Made by a program: the position numbers and the translations under genes. Shown here piece after piece: positions 47,594-61,231 of a stretch of 64,000 bases of DNA. Within the stretch, counting starts at the first letter, position 1, and each line of letters opens with the position of its first letter. The notes beneath the pieces are model-generated. The model was not told the DNA's origin. It did not search any database and worked only from the letters and a program-made list of their open reading frames with translations. Source of the stretch: Siphonodentalium dalli (Eukaryota > Mollusca > Scaphopoda > Gadilida > Siphonodentaliidae); assembly GCA_032622095.1 (NCBI GenBank), contig CP136063.1:117696723-117760722 (forward strand). Direction: 5' to 3'.

Positions 47594-48824
47594 ATTGTTA
47601 TTCAATTTTTTATTTTTCCTTTTCATTATTTATGCTACTTCTTCTTCTTCTTCTTCTTAATATATTTTGTAACCCTTATATCTCAGAAAGTTAAAAAGAT
47701 AAATCATTGAAATTTGTTAGGTATATGCACCTTGCCAAGTTACAACTGAATGAAACATTTAGGTTTATGTCCTAACTTGCTTTCCAGAGTTATGGCCCTT
47801 AATCAAAAATTTTGGAAAAAGTTTGTGCCCAGATCTTCTCCTATAAGAAGTCGAGCAGCTGAATTCGGGTTACGTAACCGTGTTAACTAACGAAAGGGCA
47901 CGAATCGAGAAAATTTTCACCAAGGTCCGAATACAATTTGTCGACCTAGGGAGGGGTGCAAAATTTGTCAATTTTTTTTGGTCACCGATTCCAATCATTT
48001 TTACTGTCGTGTATCTATATGACGCATTGATGCTACTCGTGAAAGAATTTTGTAAATCGGTTAAGAAATGACCAAGTTATAACACATCGAAAAATGTACT
48101 AATAAAGTCCATGTGTAGAAAGTGCTTGTGCCCAGATCTTCTCCTAGACGAAGCGCAACAGCTGGATTTGGTCTATGTGAGCGTCTTAAACATAGACAGA
48201 AGAACAAACCAGGAAATTTTGACAAAGGTCCGCTCAAATTTTTCCGGGCTAGGGGAGGGGCAAAATTTGTCCTTTTTTTTTTGTCGCCGATTTGAACCAA
48301 AATGGTTGTGAAGTATCTATATGATGTACTGAGTATCATTGTGAGTAAATTTTATGAATCGGTTGACAAATGTAGAAATTGTGGCCCCTTCCCTTTGTTC
48401 AAGTTTACAGAAAATGCACTATGAATTTAAATTCCTTCAACCGATCGTCACGTGTTTGGTGTCATTCGATGGGGAATTTCTAGTACTTCAAAACGTTACC
48501 TACTTGCGGTATTATGACAATGGAGGCCAGAGATATTCGAAAAGTATGTACTGAACAACATACATATTGGCCTACATAGTAGAATATCGCCACAATACCT
48601 TACCAGAACCCTGCTAAATATTAAAGGGGCATCAAATACGAATACAATGACGCAAACATTAGCTCGATATCGCGAAAATTGGCCGAGATATGGCGAATTT
48701 TCGACCCGCGTCACCAAATTTCGAGGCATGGGTGGGGGTCACATCAGAACGTTCCAACTGAACACAGAAATGTCAATAAACTACACTATAGACATTCCAA
48801 TCAATTCCGCGCGATTCCCTTATA
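47566..48824 (+). repeat. Family F unit 1
   Basis: A 1259-bp unit with a type 3 hairpin (47566-47593), a (CTT)n tract near 47638-47658, and a body with two diverged subrepeats about 303 bp apart (CCCAGATCTTCTCCTA at 47828 and 48131). The tail at 48706-48743 (CGTCACCAAATTTCGAGGCA, then GTGGGGGTCAC) clearly matches the tail of the A-E bodies. The rest of the body aligns poorly with A-E. Confidence 0.9.
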
Positions 48825-48889
48825 ATACTTCCATATTTTAATATGGATGTATATTGTTATTCAATTTTTTATTTTTCCTTTTCATTATT
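48825..48889 (+). repeat. Body-less F head
   Basis: 65 bp: hairpin plus short AT-rich leader, ending TTCATTATT and joined to the next F hairpin. Confidence 0.88.
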
Positions 48890-50137
48890 ATACTTTCATA
48901 TTTTAATATGGATGTATATTGTTATTCAATTTTTTATTTTTATTTTTCATTATTTATTCTACTTCTTCTTAATATATTTTGTAACTCTTATATCTCAGAA
49001 AGTTAAAAAGATAAATCATTGAAATTTGGTAGATATATGCACCTTGCCAAGATACAACTGAATGAAACATTTAGGTTTATGTCCTAACTTTCTTTCCAGA
49101 GTTATGGCCCTTAATCAAAAATTTTGGAAAAAGTTTGTGCCCAGATCTTCTCCTATAAGAAGCCAAGCAGCTGAATTCGGGTTACGTGACCGTGTTAACT
49201 AATTAAAGGGCACGAATCGAGAAAATTTTCACCAAGGTCCGAATACAATTTGTCGACCTGGGGAGGGGTGCAAAATTTGTCAATTTTTTTTTTGTCACCG
49301 ATTCCAACCATTTTTACTGTCGTGTATCTATACGACGTACTGATGCTACTCGTGAAAGAATTTTGTAAATCGGTTGAGAAATGGCCAAGTTATAACGCAT
49401 CGAAAAATGTACTAATAAAGTCCATGTGTGGAAGTGCTTGTGCCCAGATCTTCTCCTAGACGAAGCGCAACAGCTGGATTTGGTCTATGTGAGCGTCTTA
49501 AACATAGACAGAAAACCAAACCAGGAAATTTTGACAAAGGTCCGCTCAAATTTTTCCGGGCTAGGGGAGGGGCAAAATTTTTCAATTTTGTTTTTGTCGC
49601 CGATTTGAACCAAAATGGTTGTGAAGTATCTATATGATGTACTGAGTGTCATTGTGAGTGAATTTTATGAATCGGTTGACAAATGTAGAAATTGTGGCCC
49701 CTTCCCTTTGTTCAAGTTTACAGAAAATGCACTATGAATTTAAATTCCTTCAACCGATCGTCACGTGTTTGTTGTCATTCGATGGGGAATTTCTAGTACT
49801 TCAAAACGTTACCTACTTGCGGTATTATGACAATGGAGGCCAGAGATATTCGAAAAGAATGTACTGAACAACATACATATTGGCCTACATAGTAGAATAT
49901 CGCCACAATACCTTACCAGAACCCTGCTAAATATTAAAGGGGCATCAAATACGAACGCAATGACGCAAACATTAGCTCGATATCGCGAAAATTGGCCGAG
50001 ATATGGCGAATTTTCGACTCGCGTCACCAAATTTCGAGGCATGGGTGGGGGTCACATCAGAACGTTCCAACTGAACACAGAAATGTCAATAAACTATACT
50101 ATAGACATTCCAATCAATTCCGCGCGATTCCCTTATT
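48890..50137 (+). repeat. Family F unit 2
   Basis: 1248 bp. The hairpin has a T change in the left arm, the CTT tract is very short (near 48961), and the body and tail are otherwise as in unit 1. Confidence 0.9.
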
Positions 50138-51398
50138 ATACTTCCATATTTTAATATGGATGTATATTGTTATTCAATTTTTTATTTTTCCTTTTCATTA
50201 TTTATGCTACTTCTTCTTCTTCTTCTTCTTAATATATTTTGTAACCCTTATATCTCAGAAAGTTAAAAAGATAAATCATTGAAATTTGTTAGGTATATGC
50301 ACCTTGCCAAGTTACAACTGAATGAAACATTTAGGTTTATGTCCTAACTTGCTTTCCAGAGTTATGGCCCTTAATCAAAAATTTTGGAAAAAGTTTGTGC
50401 CCAGATCTTCTCCTATAAGAAGTCAAGCAGCTGAATTCGGGTTACGTAACCGTGTTAACTAACGAAAGGGCACGAATCGAGAAAATTTTCACCAAGGTCC
50501 GAATACAATTTGTCGACCTAGGGAGGGGTGCAAAATTTGTCAATTTTTTTTGGTCACCGATTCCAATCATTTTTACTGTCGTGTATCTATACGACGTACT
50601 GATGCTACTCGTGAAAGAATTTTGTAAATCGGTTGAGAAATGACCAAGTTATAACACATCGAAAAATGTACTAATAAAGTCCATGTGTAGAAAGTGCTTG
50701 TGCCCAGATCTTCTCCTAGACGAAGCGCAACAGCTGGATTTGGTCTATGTGAGCGTCTTAAACATAGACAGAAGACCAAACGAGGAAATTTTGACAAAGG
50801 TCCGCTCAAATTTTTCCGGGCTAGGGGAGGGGCAAAATTTTTCAATTTTGTTTTTGTCGCCGATTTGAACCAAAATGGTTGTGAAGTATCTATATGATGT
50901 ACTGATTGTCATTGTGAGTGAATTTTATGAATCGGTTGACAAATGTAGAAATTGTGGCCCCTTCCTTTTGTTCAAGTTTACAGAAAATGCACTATGAATT
51001 TAAATTCCTTCAACCGATCGTCACGTGTTTGGTGTCATTCGATGGGGAATTTCTAGTACTTCAAAACGATTACCTACTTGCGGTATTATGACGATGGAGG
51101 CCGGAGATATTCGAAAAGTATGTACTGAACAACATACATATTGGCCTACATAGTAGAATATCGCCACAATACCTTACCAAAACCCTGCTAAATATTAAAG
51201 GGGCATCGAATATGAACACAATGACGCAAAAATTATCTCGATATCGCGAAAATTGGCCGAGATATGGCAAATTTTCTACCCGCGTCACAAAATTTCGAGG
51301 CATGGGTGGGGGTCACACCAGAACGTTCCAACTGAACACAGCAATGTCAATAAACTATACTATAGACATTCCAATCAATTCCGCGCGATTCCCTTATT
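50138..51398 (+). repeat. Family F unit 3
   Basis: 1261 bp with a long CTT tract near 50210-50230. It is closest to unit 1 in its first half. Confidence 0.9.
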
Positions 51399-51443
51399 AT
51401 ACTTCCATATTTTAATATGGATGTATATTGTTATTCAATTTTT
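51399..51443 (+). repeat. Body-less F head, short
   Basis: 45 bp: hairpin and leader only, joined within a T-run to the hairpin of the next unit. Confidence 0.87.
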
Positions 51444-52701
51444 ATACTTCCATATTTTAATATGGATGTATATTGTTATTCAATTTTTTATTTTTATTTT
51501 TCATTATTTATGCTACTTCTTCTTCTTCTTCTTAATATATTTTGTAACCCTTATATCTCAGAAAGTTAAAAAGATAAATCATTGAAATTTGGTAGGTATA
51601 TGCACCTTGCCAAGTTACAACTGAATGAAACATTTAGGTTTATGTCCTAACTTTCTTTCCAGAGTTATGGCCCTTAATCAAAATTTTTGGAAAATGTTTG
51701 TGCCCAGATCTTCTCCTATAAGAAGCCAAGCAGCTGAATTCGGGTTACGTGACCGTGTTAACTAACGAAACGGCACGAATCGAGAAAATTTTCACCAAGG
51801 TCCGAATACAATTTGTCGACCTGGGGAGGGGTGCAAAATTTGTCAAATTTTTTTTTGTCACCGATTTTAACCATTTTTACATTCGTGTATCTATACGACG
51901 TACTGATGCTACTCGTGAAAGAATTTTGTAAATCGGTTGAGAAATGGCCAAGTTATAACACATCGAAAAATGTACTAATAAAGTCCATGTGTAGAAAGTG
52001 CTTGTGCCCAGATCTTCTCCTAGACGAAGCGCAACAGCTGGATTTGGTCTATGTGAGCGTCTTAAACATAGACAGAAGACCAAACCAGAAAATTTTGACA
52101 AAGGTCCGCTCAAATTTTTCCCGGCTAGGGGAGGGGCAAAATTTGTCCTTTTTTTTTTGTCGCCGATTTGAACCAAAATGGTTGTGAAGTATCTATATGA
52201 TGTACTGAGTATCATTGTGAGTAAATTTTATGAATCGGTTGACAAATGTAGAAATTGTGGCCCCTTCCTTTTGTTCAAGTTTACAGAAAATGCACTATGA
52301 ATTTAAATTCCTTCAACCGATCGTCACGTGTTTGGTGTCATTCGATGGGGAATTTCTAGTACTTCAAAACGATTACCTACTTGCGGTATTATGACGATGG
52401 AGGCCAGAGATATTCGAAAAGTATGTACTGAACAACATACATATTGGCCTACATAGTAGAATATCGCCACAATACCTTACCAGAACCCTGCTAAATATTA
52501 AAGGGGCATCAAATACGAACACAATGACGCACAAATTAGCTCGATATCGCAAAAATTGGCCGAGATATGGCAAATTTTCTACCCGCGTCACAAAATTTCG
52601 AGGCATGGGTGGGGGTCACACCAGAACGTTCAAACTGAATACAGAAATGTCAATAAACTATACTATAGACATTCCAATCAATTCCGCGCGATTCCCTTAT
52701 T
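51444..52701 (+). repeat. Family F unit 4
   Basis: 1258 bp with a CTT tract near 51517-51530. The body shares GAAACGGCACG (others GAAAGGGCACG) and ends in the standard F tail. Confidence 0.9.
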
Positions 52702-53954
52702 ATACTTCCATATTTTAATATGGATGTATATTGTTATTCAATTTTTTATTTTTATTTTTCATTATTTATTCTACTTCTTCTTCTTAATATATTTTGTAAC
52801 CCTTATATCTCAGAAAGTTAAAAAGATAAATCATTGAAATTTGGTAGGTATATGCACCTTGCCAAGTTACAACTGAATGAAACATTTAGGTTTATGTCCT
52901 AACTTGCTTTCCAGAGTTATGGCCCTTAATCAAAAATTTTGGAAAAAGTTTGTGCCCAGATCTTCTCCTATAAGAAGCCAAGCAGCTGAATTCGGGTTAC
53001 GTAACCGTGTTAACTGACGAAAGGGTACGAATCGGGGAAATTTTCACCAAGGTCCGAAATCAATTTGTTGAACTGGGGAGGGGTGCAAAATTTGTCAATT
53101 TTTTTCTTGTCACCGATTCCAACCATTTTTACTGTTGTGTATCTATACGACGTACTGATGCTACTCGTGAAAGAATTTTGTAAATCGGTTGAGAAATGGC
53201 CAAGTTATAACACATCGAAAAATGTACTAATAAAGTCCATGTGTAGAAAGTGCTTGTGCCCAGATCTTCTCCTAGACGAAGCGCAACAGCTGGATTTGGT
53301 CTATGTGAGCGTCTTAAACATAGACAGAAGACCAAACCAGGAAATTTTGACAAAGGTCCGCTCAAATTTTTCCGGGCTAGGGGAGGGGCAAAATTTTTCA
53401 ATTTTGTTTTTGTCGCCGATTTGAACCAAAATGGTTGTGAAGTATCTATATGATGTACTGAGTGTCATTGTGAGTCAATTTTATGAATCGGTTGACAAAT
53501 GTAGAAATTGTGGCCCCTTCCTTTTGTTCAAGTTTACAGAAAATGCACTATGAATTTAAATTCCTTCAACCGATCGTCACGTGTTTGGTGTCATTCGATG
53601 GGGAATTTCTAGTACTTCAAAACGATTACCTACTTGCGGTATTATGACGATGGAGGCCGGAGATATTCGAAAAGTATGTACTGAACAACATACATATTGG
53701 CCTACATAGTAGAATATCGCCACAATACCTTACCAAAACCCTGCTAAATATTAAAGGGGCATCGAATATGAACACAATGACGCAAAAATTATCTCGATAT
53801 CGCGAAAATTGGCCGAGATATGGCAAATTTTCTACCCGCGTCACAAAATTTCGAGGCATGGGTGGGGGTCACACCAGAACGTTCCAACTGAACACAGCAA
53901 TGTCAATAAACTATACTATAGACATTCCAATCAATTCCGCGCGATTCCCTTATT
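52702..53954 (+). repeat. Family F unit 5
   Basis: 1253 bp with a short CTT tract. Its second half is almost identical to that of unit 3 (for example GGCATCGAATATGAACACAATG). Confidence 0.9.
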
Positions 53955-54023
53955 ATACTTCCATATTTTAATATGGATGTATATTGTTATTCAATTTTTT
54001 ATTTTTATTTTTCATTATTTATT
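53955..54023 (+). repeat. Body-less F head at F-to-E junction
   Basis: 69 bp: F hairpin and leader ending TTCATTATTTATT, joined directly to a type 1 hairpin. Here an F head is followed by a D/E head, so modules of different families can be joined at the same point. Confidence 0.88.
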
Positions 54024-55744
54024 ATACTTCCATGGTGTAACCAAGGAAGTATATTGTTTTTCTACTGCGGCCGTTTTCTGTTTAATTGGAAATACTCAGA
54101 AACTAATGGGAGGAGGACCGCGAAATCTCTAGCGAATGAAGGCATCTAAGGTCTACTAAAAATAATGGTATCCGGATGTTGGTCCAATATCTTTTGACAG
54201 AGTCATGGCCCTTTTTCGATTATTTTTCATTATTATACTGGACACTTTTGCAACCCTTATTACTCGAAAAGTAACAGGAGTAGCACACTAAAACTTGGTA
54301 CGTATCTTGGGATCAAAGAGTTGTATGCCATCGTCGCATAACGAATATTGTCCGCGTTTTCCCTGAGGAGTTATCTCCCTTTATCTGAAAAAATGTCATT
54401 TGATTATCTCGGAAATTATAAGGAGCAGAGCATCGAAAATTGGACTGTATGCACATCTCGATATGCCCTACTGCCCACGGGCATCATAACTTGTGTCCGC
54501 GCTTTCCCTGAGGAGTTACCGCCCATAGTTGGCAAACCTCTATTTGATTGTACTCTGTTGTCCTCTTGTATCATTCCAGATAACTGCATGTGGTTTTCAT
54601 AGTCGTGTTGACCGTTGTCAGTTTAGTCAGAGAAGGAAAATTTGACAGGGTCGGACATATATTTTGACACTGGGGTGGGGGGCAACTTTTTTGAAAAATA
54701 AAATTTTGATTGACATTCATATATTTAAGTTTATGTATTTCCCGAACGAAAACAAACTCATACCGGAAAGGATTTTTGAAATCCGAGAAGAAATGCAAGA
54801 GTTACGGGCCCTCAAAGTTTGCAATTTGGGCCCATGTGCTTGTGATCACATCTCCTCCGAAGATATCGAACATAGGATGTCATCTGATACGCCAATGTGT
54901 GCGGACTGAAGAGGGCACGCGGTGGGCTAAATTTTGCCAGTGTCGGTTCATTATTGTGGGTCTGGGGAGGGGTGGTCCGTGGTACCAATTTTTAATTCTT
55001 CTCGGAATCAGATGAAACTTGGAATCTAACATCTGCAACATCAGCCGATCTAGAAAGTGAAAAAATTTCGAAAATCCATCAAAAACTGAAAGAATTGCGG
55101 CCCCTCAAACTTTGCAATTTTGGGCCCGTGTGCTTGATAACACATCTCCTCCGAAGATATCGAACATAGGATGTCATCTGATACGAAAATGCGTACGGAC
55201 TGAAGACGGCACGCGGTGAGCCAAATTTTTCCAGTGTCGGTTCAGTATTGTGGGTCTGGGGAGGGGTAGTCCGTGGTACCAATTTTTAATTCTTCTCGGA
55301 ATCGGATTAAACTTGGAATATAACATTTGCAACATCAGCCGATCTGGAAGCTGAAAACAGATCGTAAATCCGTTGAAAAATGGCGGAGATTTTGGCCGTC
55401 CAAGTTTTAATTTGGGCCCATATGCTTTCCAATAATCAAAGTGTTATCCGTCTCCAAATCAGATGAAATTGATACTATGCAATCTATGTTAGCAGCAAAT
55501 AACAAAAATGGAAACAATTTTAAAATCCGTTGGAAACTAACGGAGTTACGGGGCCTCAAACTTAGCATTTTGTGCCAGGGGTTGATGTTTTCCCAATCCC
55601 GTCACCCAATTTCGAGGCAGGGGTGGGGTCACGTCCAAACACTTGAGATCAACCTACATATGTTAGGACAACATATAATCACCATACTTTATATTTTACG
55701 TCCATAAACTGCGATTCATTTCACTCATGATTGTTCCTATTATT
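54024..55744 (+). repeat. Family E unit
   Basis: Head with the marker CAGAGTCATGGCCC, (ATT)2, 1510-bp body at 54235-55744. Near-identical to the next unit (both spacings are 1721 bp). Confidence 0.92.
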
Positions 55745-57465
55745 ATACTTCCATGGTGTAACCAAGGAAGTATATTGTTTTTCTACTGCGGCCGTTTTCT
55801 GTTTAATTGGAAATACTCAGAAACTAATGGGAGGAGGACCGCGAAATCTCTAGCGAATGAAGGCATCTAAGGTCTACTAAAAATAATGGTATCCGGATGT
55901 TGGTCCAATATCTTTTGACAGAGTCATGGCCCTTTTTCGATTATTTTTCATTATTATACTGGACACTTTTGCAACCCTTATTACTCGAAAAGTAACAGGA
56001 GTAGCACACTAAAACTTGGTACGTATCTTGGGATCAAAGAGTTGTATGCCATCGTCGCATAACGAATATTGTCCGCGTTTTCCCCGAGGAGTTATCTCCC
56101 TTTATCTGAAAAAATGTCATTTGATTATCTCGGAAATTATAAGGAGCAGAGCATCGAAAATTGGACTGTATGCACATCTCGATATGCCCTACTGCCCACG
56201 GGCATCAGAACTTGTGTCCGCGCTTTCCCTGAGGAGTTACCGCCCATAGTTGGCAAACCTCTATTTGATTGTACTCTGTTGTCCTCTTGTATCATTCCAG
56301 ATAACTGCATGTGGTTTTCATAGTCGTGTTGACCGTTGTCAGTTTAGTCAGAGAAGGAAAATTTGACAGGGTCGGACATATATTTTGACACTGGGGTGGG
56401 GGGCAACTTTTTTGAAAAATAAAATTTTGATTGACATTCATATATTTAAGTTTATGTATTTCCCGAACGAAAACAAACTCATACCGGAAAGGATTTTTGA
56501 AATCCGAGAAGAAATGCAAGAGTTACGGGCCCTCAAAGTTTGCAATTTGGGCCCATGTGCTTGTGATCACATCTCCTCCGAAGATATCGAACATAGGATG
56601 TCATCTGATACGCCAATGTGTGCGGACTGAAGAGGGCACGCGGTGGGCTAAATTTTGCCAGTGTCGGTTCATTATTGTGGGTCTGGGGAGGGGTGGTCCG
56701 TGGTACCAATTTTTAATTCTTCTCGGAATCAGATGAAACTTGGAATCTAACATCTGCAACATCAGCCGATCTAGAAAGTGAAAAATTTTCGAAAATCCAT
56801 CAAAAACTGAAAGAATTGCGGCCCCTCAAACTTTGCAATTTTGGGCCCGTGTGCTTGATAACACATCTCCTCCGAAGATATCGAACATAGGATGTCATCT
56901 GATACGAAAATGCGTACGGACTGAAGACGGCACGCGGTGGGCCAAATTTTTCCAGTGTCGGTTCAGTATTGTGGGTCTGGGGAGGGGTAGTCCGTGGTAC
57001 CAATTTTTAATTCTTCTCGGAATCGGATTAAACTTGGAATATAACATTTGCAACATCAGCCGATCTGGAAGCTGAAAACAGATCGTAAATCCGTTGAAAA
57101 ATGGCGGAGATTTTGGCCGTCCAAGTTTTAATTTGGGCCCATATGCTTTCCAATAATCAAAGTGTTATCCGTCTCCAAATCAGATGAAATTGATACTATG
57201 CAATCTATGTTAGCAGCAAATAACAAAAATGGAAACAATTTTAAAATCCGTTGGAAACTAACGGAGTTACGGGGCCTCAAACTTAGCATTTTGTGCCAGG
57301 GGTTGATGTTTTCCCAATCCCGTCACCCAATTTCGAGGCAGGGGTGGGGTCACGTCCAAACACTTGAGATCAACCTACATATGTTAGGACAACATATAAT
57401 CACCATACTTTATATTTTACGTCCATAAACTGCGATTCATTTCACTCATGATTGTTCCTATTATT
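55745..57465 (+). repeat. Family E unit
   Basis: Head, (ATT)2, 1510-bp body at 55956-57465. Confidence 0.92.
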
Positions 57466-58306
57466 ATACTTCCATGGTGTAACCAAGGAAGTATATTGTT
57501 TTTCTACTGCGGCCGTTTTCTGTTTAATTGGAAATACTCAGAAACTAATGGGAGAAGGACCGCGAAATCTCTAGCGAATGAAGGCATCTAAGGTCTACTA
57601 AAAATAATGGTATCCGGATGTTGGTCCAATATCTTTTGACAGAGTCATGGCCCTTTTTCGATTATTTTTCATTATTATACTGGACACTTTTGCAACCCTT
57701 ATTACTCGAAAAGTAACAGGAGTAGCACACTAAAACTTGGTACGTATCTTGGGATCAAAGAGTTGTATGCCATCGTCGCATAACGAATATTGTCCGCGTT
57801 TTCCCCGAGGAGTTATCTCCCTTTATCTGAAAAAATGTCATTTGATTATCTCGGAAATTATAAGGAGCAGAGCATCGAAAATTGGACTGTATGCACATCT
57901 CGATATGCCCTACTGCCCACGGGCATCAGAACTTGTGTCCGCGCTTTCCCTGAGGAGTTACCGCCCATAGTTGGCAAACCTCTATTTGATTGTACTCTGT
58001 TGTCCTCTTGTATCATTCCAGATAACTGCATGTGGTTTTCATAGTCGTGTTGACCGTTGTCAGTTTAGTCAGAGAAGGAAAATTTGACAGGGTCGGACAT
58101 ATATTTTGACACTGGGGTGGGGGGCAACTTTTTTGAAAAATAAAATTTTGATTGACATTCATATATTTAAGTTTATGTATTTCCCGAACGAAAACAAACT
58201 CATACCGGAAAGGATTTTTGAAATCCGAGAAGAAATGCAAGAGTTACGGGCCCTCAAAGTTTGCAATTTGGGCCCATGTGCTTGTGATCACATCTCCTCC
58301 GAAGAT
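57466..58306 (+). repeat. Family E unit, truncated by R4
   Basis: Head (GGGAGAAGGACC variant), (ATT)2, body from 57677. The body breaks after CTCCTCCGAAGAT in the first subrepeat, where intact units read ATCGAACATAGG. Confidence 0.88.
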
Positions 58307-58835
58307 TCATATTATGCTACACGCGAAACGGAGATGACTTTTGGGAAATCCAGAGTCGAAAACGGATCCAAATCGACCTGTCCCAGAAAAGTCGTTCATT
58401 TTGTTTTCACTTTTTGAAAAAGGCTCCAATATTTCAACCAAAACTTTTGGACATAGAACATTATTTTTTTCTCAGTCAAGTGAAAAGAGCTCTTCAAAAT
58501 AATTCCGCTTATATATATAATATATATTATCTATATATACGCCAAAAATTTGTCACTCCCCTCTCTCCTTCCTCCGGCTACCCCATCCCCGTGGGATGGA
58601 ACCTACCTCCGATTCGATACACCCGTCTTGCCGCGGGCCAGTCTCAATCCTCTACCAGAGAACTGATAGAACGCCCGTCGAATTCCAACAATCATTTCCA
58701 GAGTGGTATATTGGTATGAGTTCATATCGGAGCCGTTATAAAGCAAATAACTTGGATTTTAATATAAACCCACCTATTCGTAAATTGTGTACCCCATGGT
58801 GTGTGGTAAATTATCATTTTATCGTGTATAGTGTG

Positions 58836-59213
58836 TCATGAGCTATCTGCGTGCGTGCATTTCACTTTTGTATTTTCTTTCGCATCTTCAACGCATTGCA
58901 TATCATATACAACCAAACAAAATACAAACATTACATTAATTTGATCAAACAAACCTTCGTTGTACGGTGTATATTTCTGATAACGTAATGACGACGTATA
59001 GCCAATTATTCCATTTGCGATAACAACGATAAACTCATAGAAACATGCAAACATCATCATTTTCGTAAGAACAATTTGTATATTGTTATAAACCGTAGTA
59101 TACTGCTGATAGACATTCAATTATTTCCGTCAGTATATGTCTGCTGAATTGGAAATGACTCCTTTTATACTTTCGCAAAATAAAACACCACTGATAGTTT
59201 CGTTCACCGTCAT
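58836..59213 (-). pseudogene. Decayed 125-codon frame in R4
   Basis: Same 378-nt span. TGA and TAA interrupt the middle (DIY-stop-RK-stop-LNVYQQ), but the C-terminal 94 residues are open through SSLRYQKYTPYNEGLFDQ to the final TGA. It lacks the TAG pair seen in R1-R3. The complementary placement of stops among copies is the main reason to suspect an ancestral open frame. Confidence 0.32.
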
Positions 59214-59576
59214 TTAAGTATTGTCAAAAAGCAAACGTGAAACAACCGCTCATTATTCCTACCATAAAGGAATCTACTTATAGAGAACGCTCTTTTCTGT
59301 TCGATTACGTTCAAACTCTTTGTGTGTTGTTGTTAATCACTCATTATATTCTTCGGACCGAACGTTCATTAAGCGCGCTTCATGTTATATATGCGAAAAC
59401 CGACCCACGTGTTTATTGTTTTATATCCGATTCAATAACACATCGACGTTTATATTCTAGTTATTTATCGAATATAAAAAGCATCTTTACATTATCTTTA
59501 GTTTGGTATTATTCGTATTTGATGATTAAAATACACCAAAGCATGTTAAAAATAAAAAATAAATAGTAGATAATTT

Positions 59577-59653
59577 GACGGGATTCGAACTCACGTCGCA
59601 ATAAAACACAAACTGAAGGTTTGACGCTCTCACCACTCGGCTACGCACTGCGC
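59577..59653 (-). mobile_element. tRNA-derived SINE-like segment, copy 4
   Basis: Same as copy 3: A-box TAGCCGAGTGG and B-box GAGTTCGAATCCC on the minus strand, single copy. Confidence 0.68.
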
Positions 59654-60028
59654 TGTTAATTTATCAGAACATATATTAGTATTAAATATATAGGCATATA
59701 ACTGTGTATATTTAAACTTTATATCCAAACTGATTGAAATGCGTGACTATATATACCCCTTTCCGCTATACGGGGAACGGGAAAATGCACCTATTCTTCC
59801 CACCAAATCCAAACGGGCTAATTAAAGAGCAAGGTAATGCCGTAGCAGGTACATTTGGATATTCTATTCAAGCCACCTCCCCCAAATCTTGACCGCTATA
59901 CTTTAAAAGTAACCTACCCAACGGAGAATGCAAGATGGGGTGTGTTGAGACTTTTGGTAAATTCCACCGAAAATCTAAAGTGCCATTTTCGAATTTTCAG
60001 ATGGATCGGTTTACTCGTGACAACGCTA

Positions 60029-60478
60029 TCTACTACATATTTTAGGACTTCTGTCTGTTTGTCTGTTAGGTATGGCCACGAAAACAGCCGGACGGATTTC
60101 GACGAAACTTGATATCTAGGGATACTTTTGTCCCGGAGTGTTTTTGACCCCGACCTGGTCATGACTTTAAAAATGGTCAATTAAATGTCAAATCGTGTAA
60201 AACGGATGGATTTCCAGAAATTTGATACCTATGGGTACGTTTGTCCGGGGAGTGTTTTGGACCGGTAAAACTGTGTCCCCGACCTGACCTTGACCTTTAA
60301 AATGGTCAATTCAAGGTCAAATCGCGCCTTTCGACGGGATTTTGATGAAATTGATACCTAGGGATAATTTTGTCGTGGGAATGTTTTACACGGGTCAAAT
60401 CGAGTCCCCGACCTGACCTTGACCTTCAAAATTGTCAATACGGAAAACAGCACGGACGAAGTCTGGTCACCCTGCTAG
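60029..60478 (+). mobile_element. Non-autonomous Helitron M, second copy
   Basis: 450 bp, TCTACTACATA to CTGCTAG, between A60028 and T60479. It sits at the same place in R as the M of R3, so the insertion probably happened once, before R3 and R4 separated. Three internal minisatellite repeats are present. Confidence 0.8.
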
Positions 60479-61231
60479 TATAATATAAATATTTATACTT
60501 AAGTAGTCTATCACTAACCTAATTGCAGCCCCAAATCCAAACGTGCTAATAAAGATCTAGTTTAATGCAGAAGCATGTACGTCGGTATACTGTAGGTACG
60601 CCTCCAAGATGTATGCTCAGCGGAGAGCTTGCGTCGGGTGGGTTCAGACTTGGCAAATTCCACCACAAACAAATGTGGAAAATTACTTAAAAAATAAAAC
60701 TTTGAGACAAAAATTTGTTGACGTGGTCAGAAGTATCCAGGTGCAACTTTCGAACGATTGTATAAGTTTTAGAGTGGACCGTTTAATCCTGGTAGCGCGT
60801 AACATTGTTAACGGGTGAAATATATTACTCAAATTAATATGATTTGCACCCTTTTGATATATATACAAGCCGATTACTCTATAATCAGACACAACAAATG
60901 TCGTGACCGTTGAACAGGATTTGGGCATCCAGGGGAGCGGTTATAATTAGCCATAAAATGTATCCCTACTGAATACAAATGAACCAATTGGCTGGGTGAA
61001 TGGTGACTCAGTTGGTCAGGACCATGATGCATTAGACAGTCATTAATCATCATGACATAAACCTTTGGAGTATATTTAATATTTAGAAATGTCAATGCAA
61101 GTCCACCATCGGATCATTAAGCACCAATATGAATTCGAATTAAGAGGAATACACATATACGCATAACACTCACATGGGATGGGATGGGATACCATGGAAG
61201 TATATCTGATTCCATGGAATCTGACCTCTAG

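Larger units (their letters stand above)
58307..61231 (+). mobile_element. Composite block R, copy 4 (with intact M)
   Basis: Starts at TCATATTATGCTACACGC, equivalent to about 10026 in R1. Content follows R3: decayed frame, one tRNA-like segment, intact M (60029-60478), diverged R repeat, tail, and terminus ending CTAG at 61228-61231. The C-rich tract is interrupted here. It is the only R copy followed by a D body in place of an A body, yet the joining tract is the same five TTA triplets. Confidence 0.7.

Noticed and set aside
47566-54023. Centromeric satellite
   Set aside because: Tandem arrays fit, but unit families are mixed, interrupted by transposon-like blocks and switch every few kb. 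Nothing in the sequence shows centromere function.
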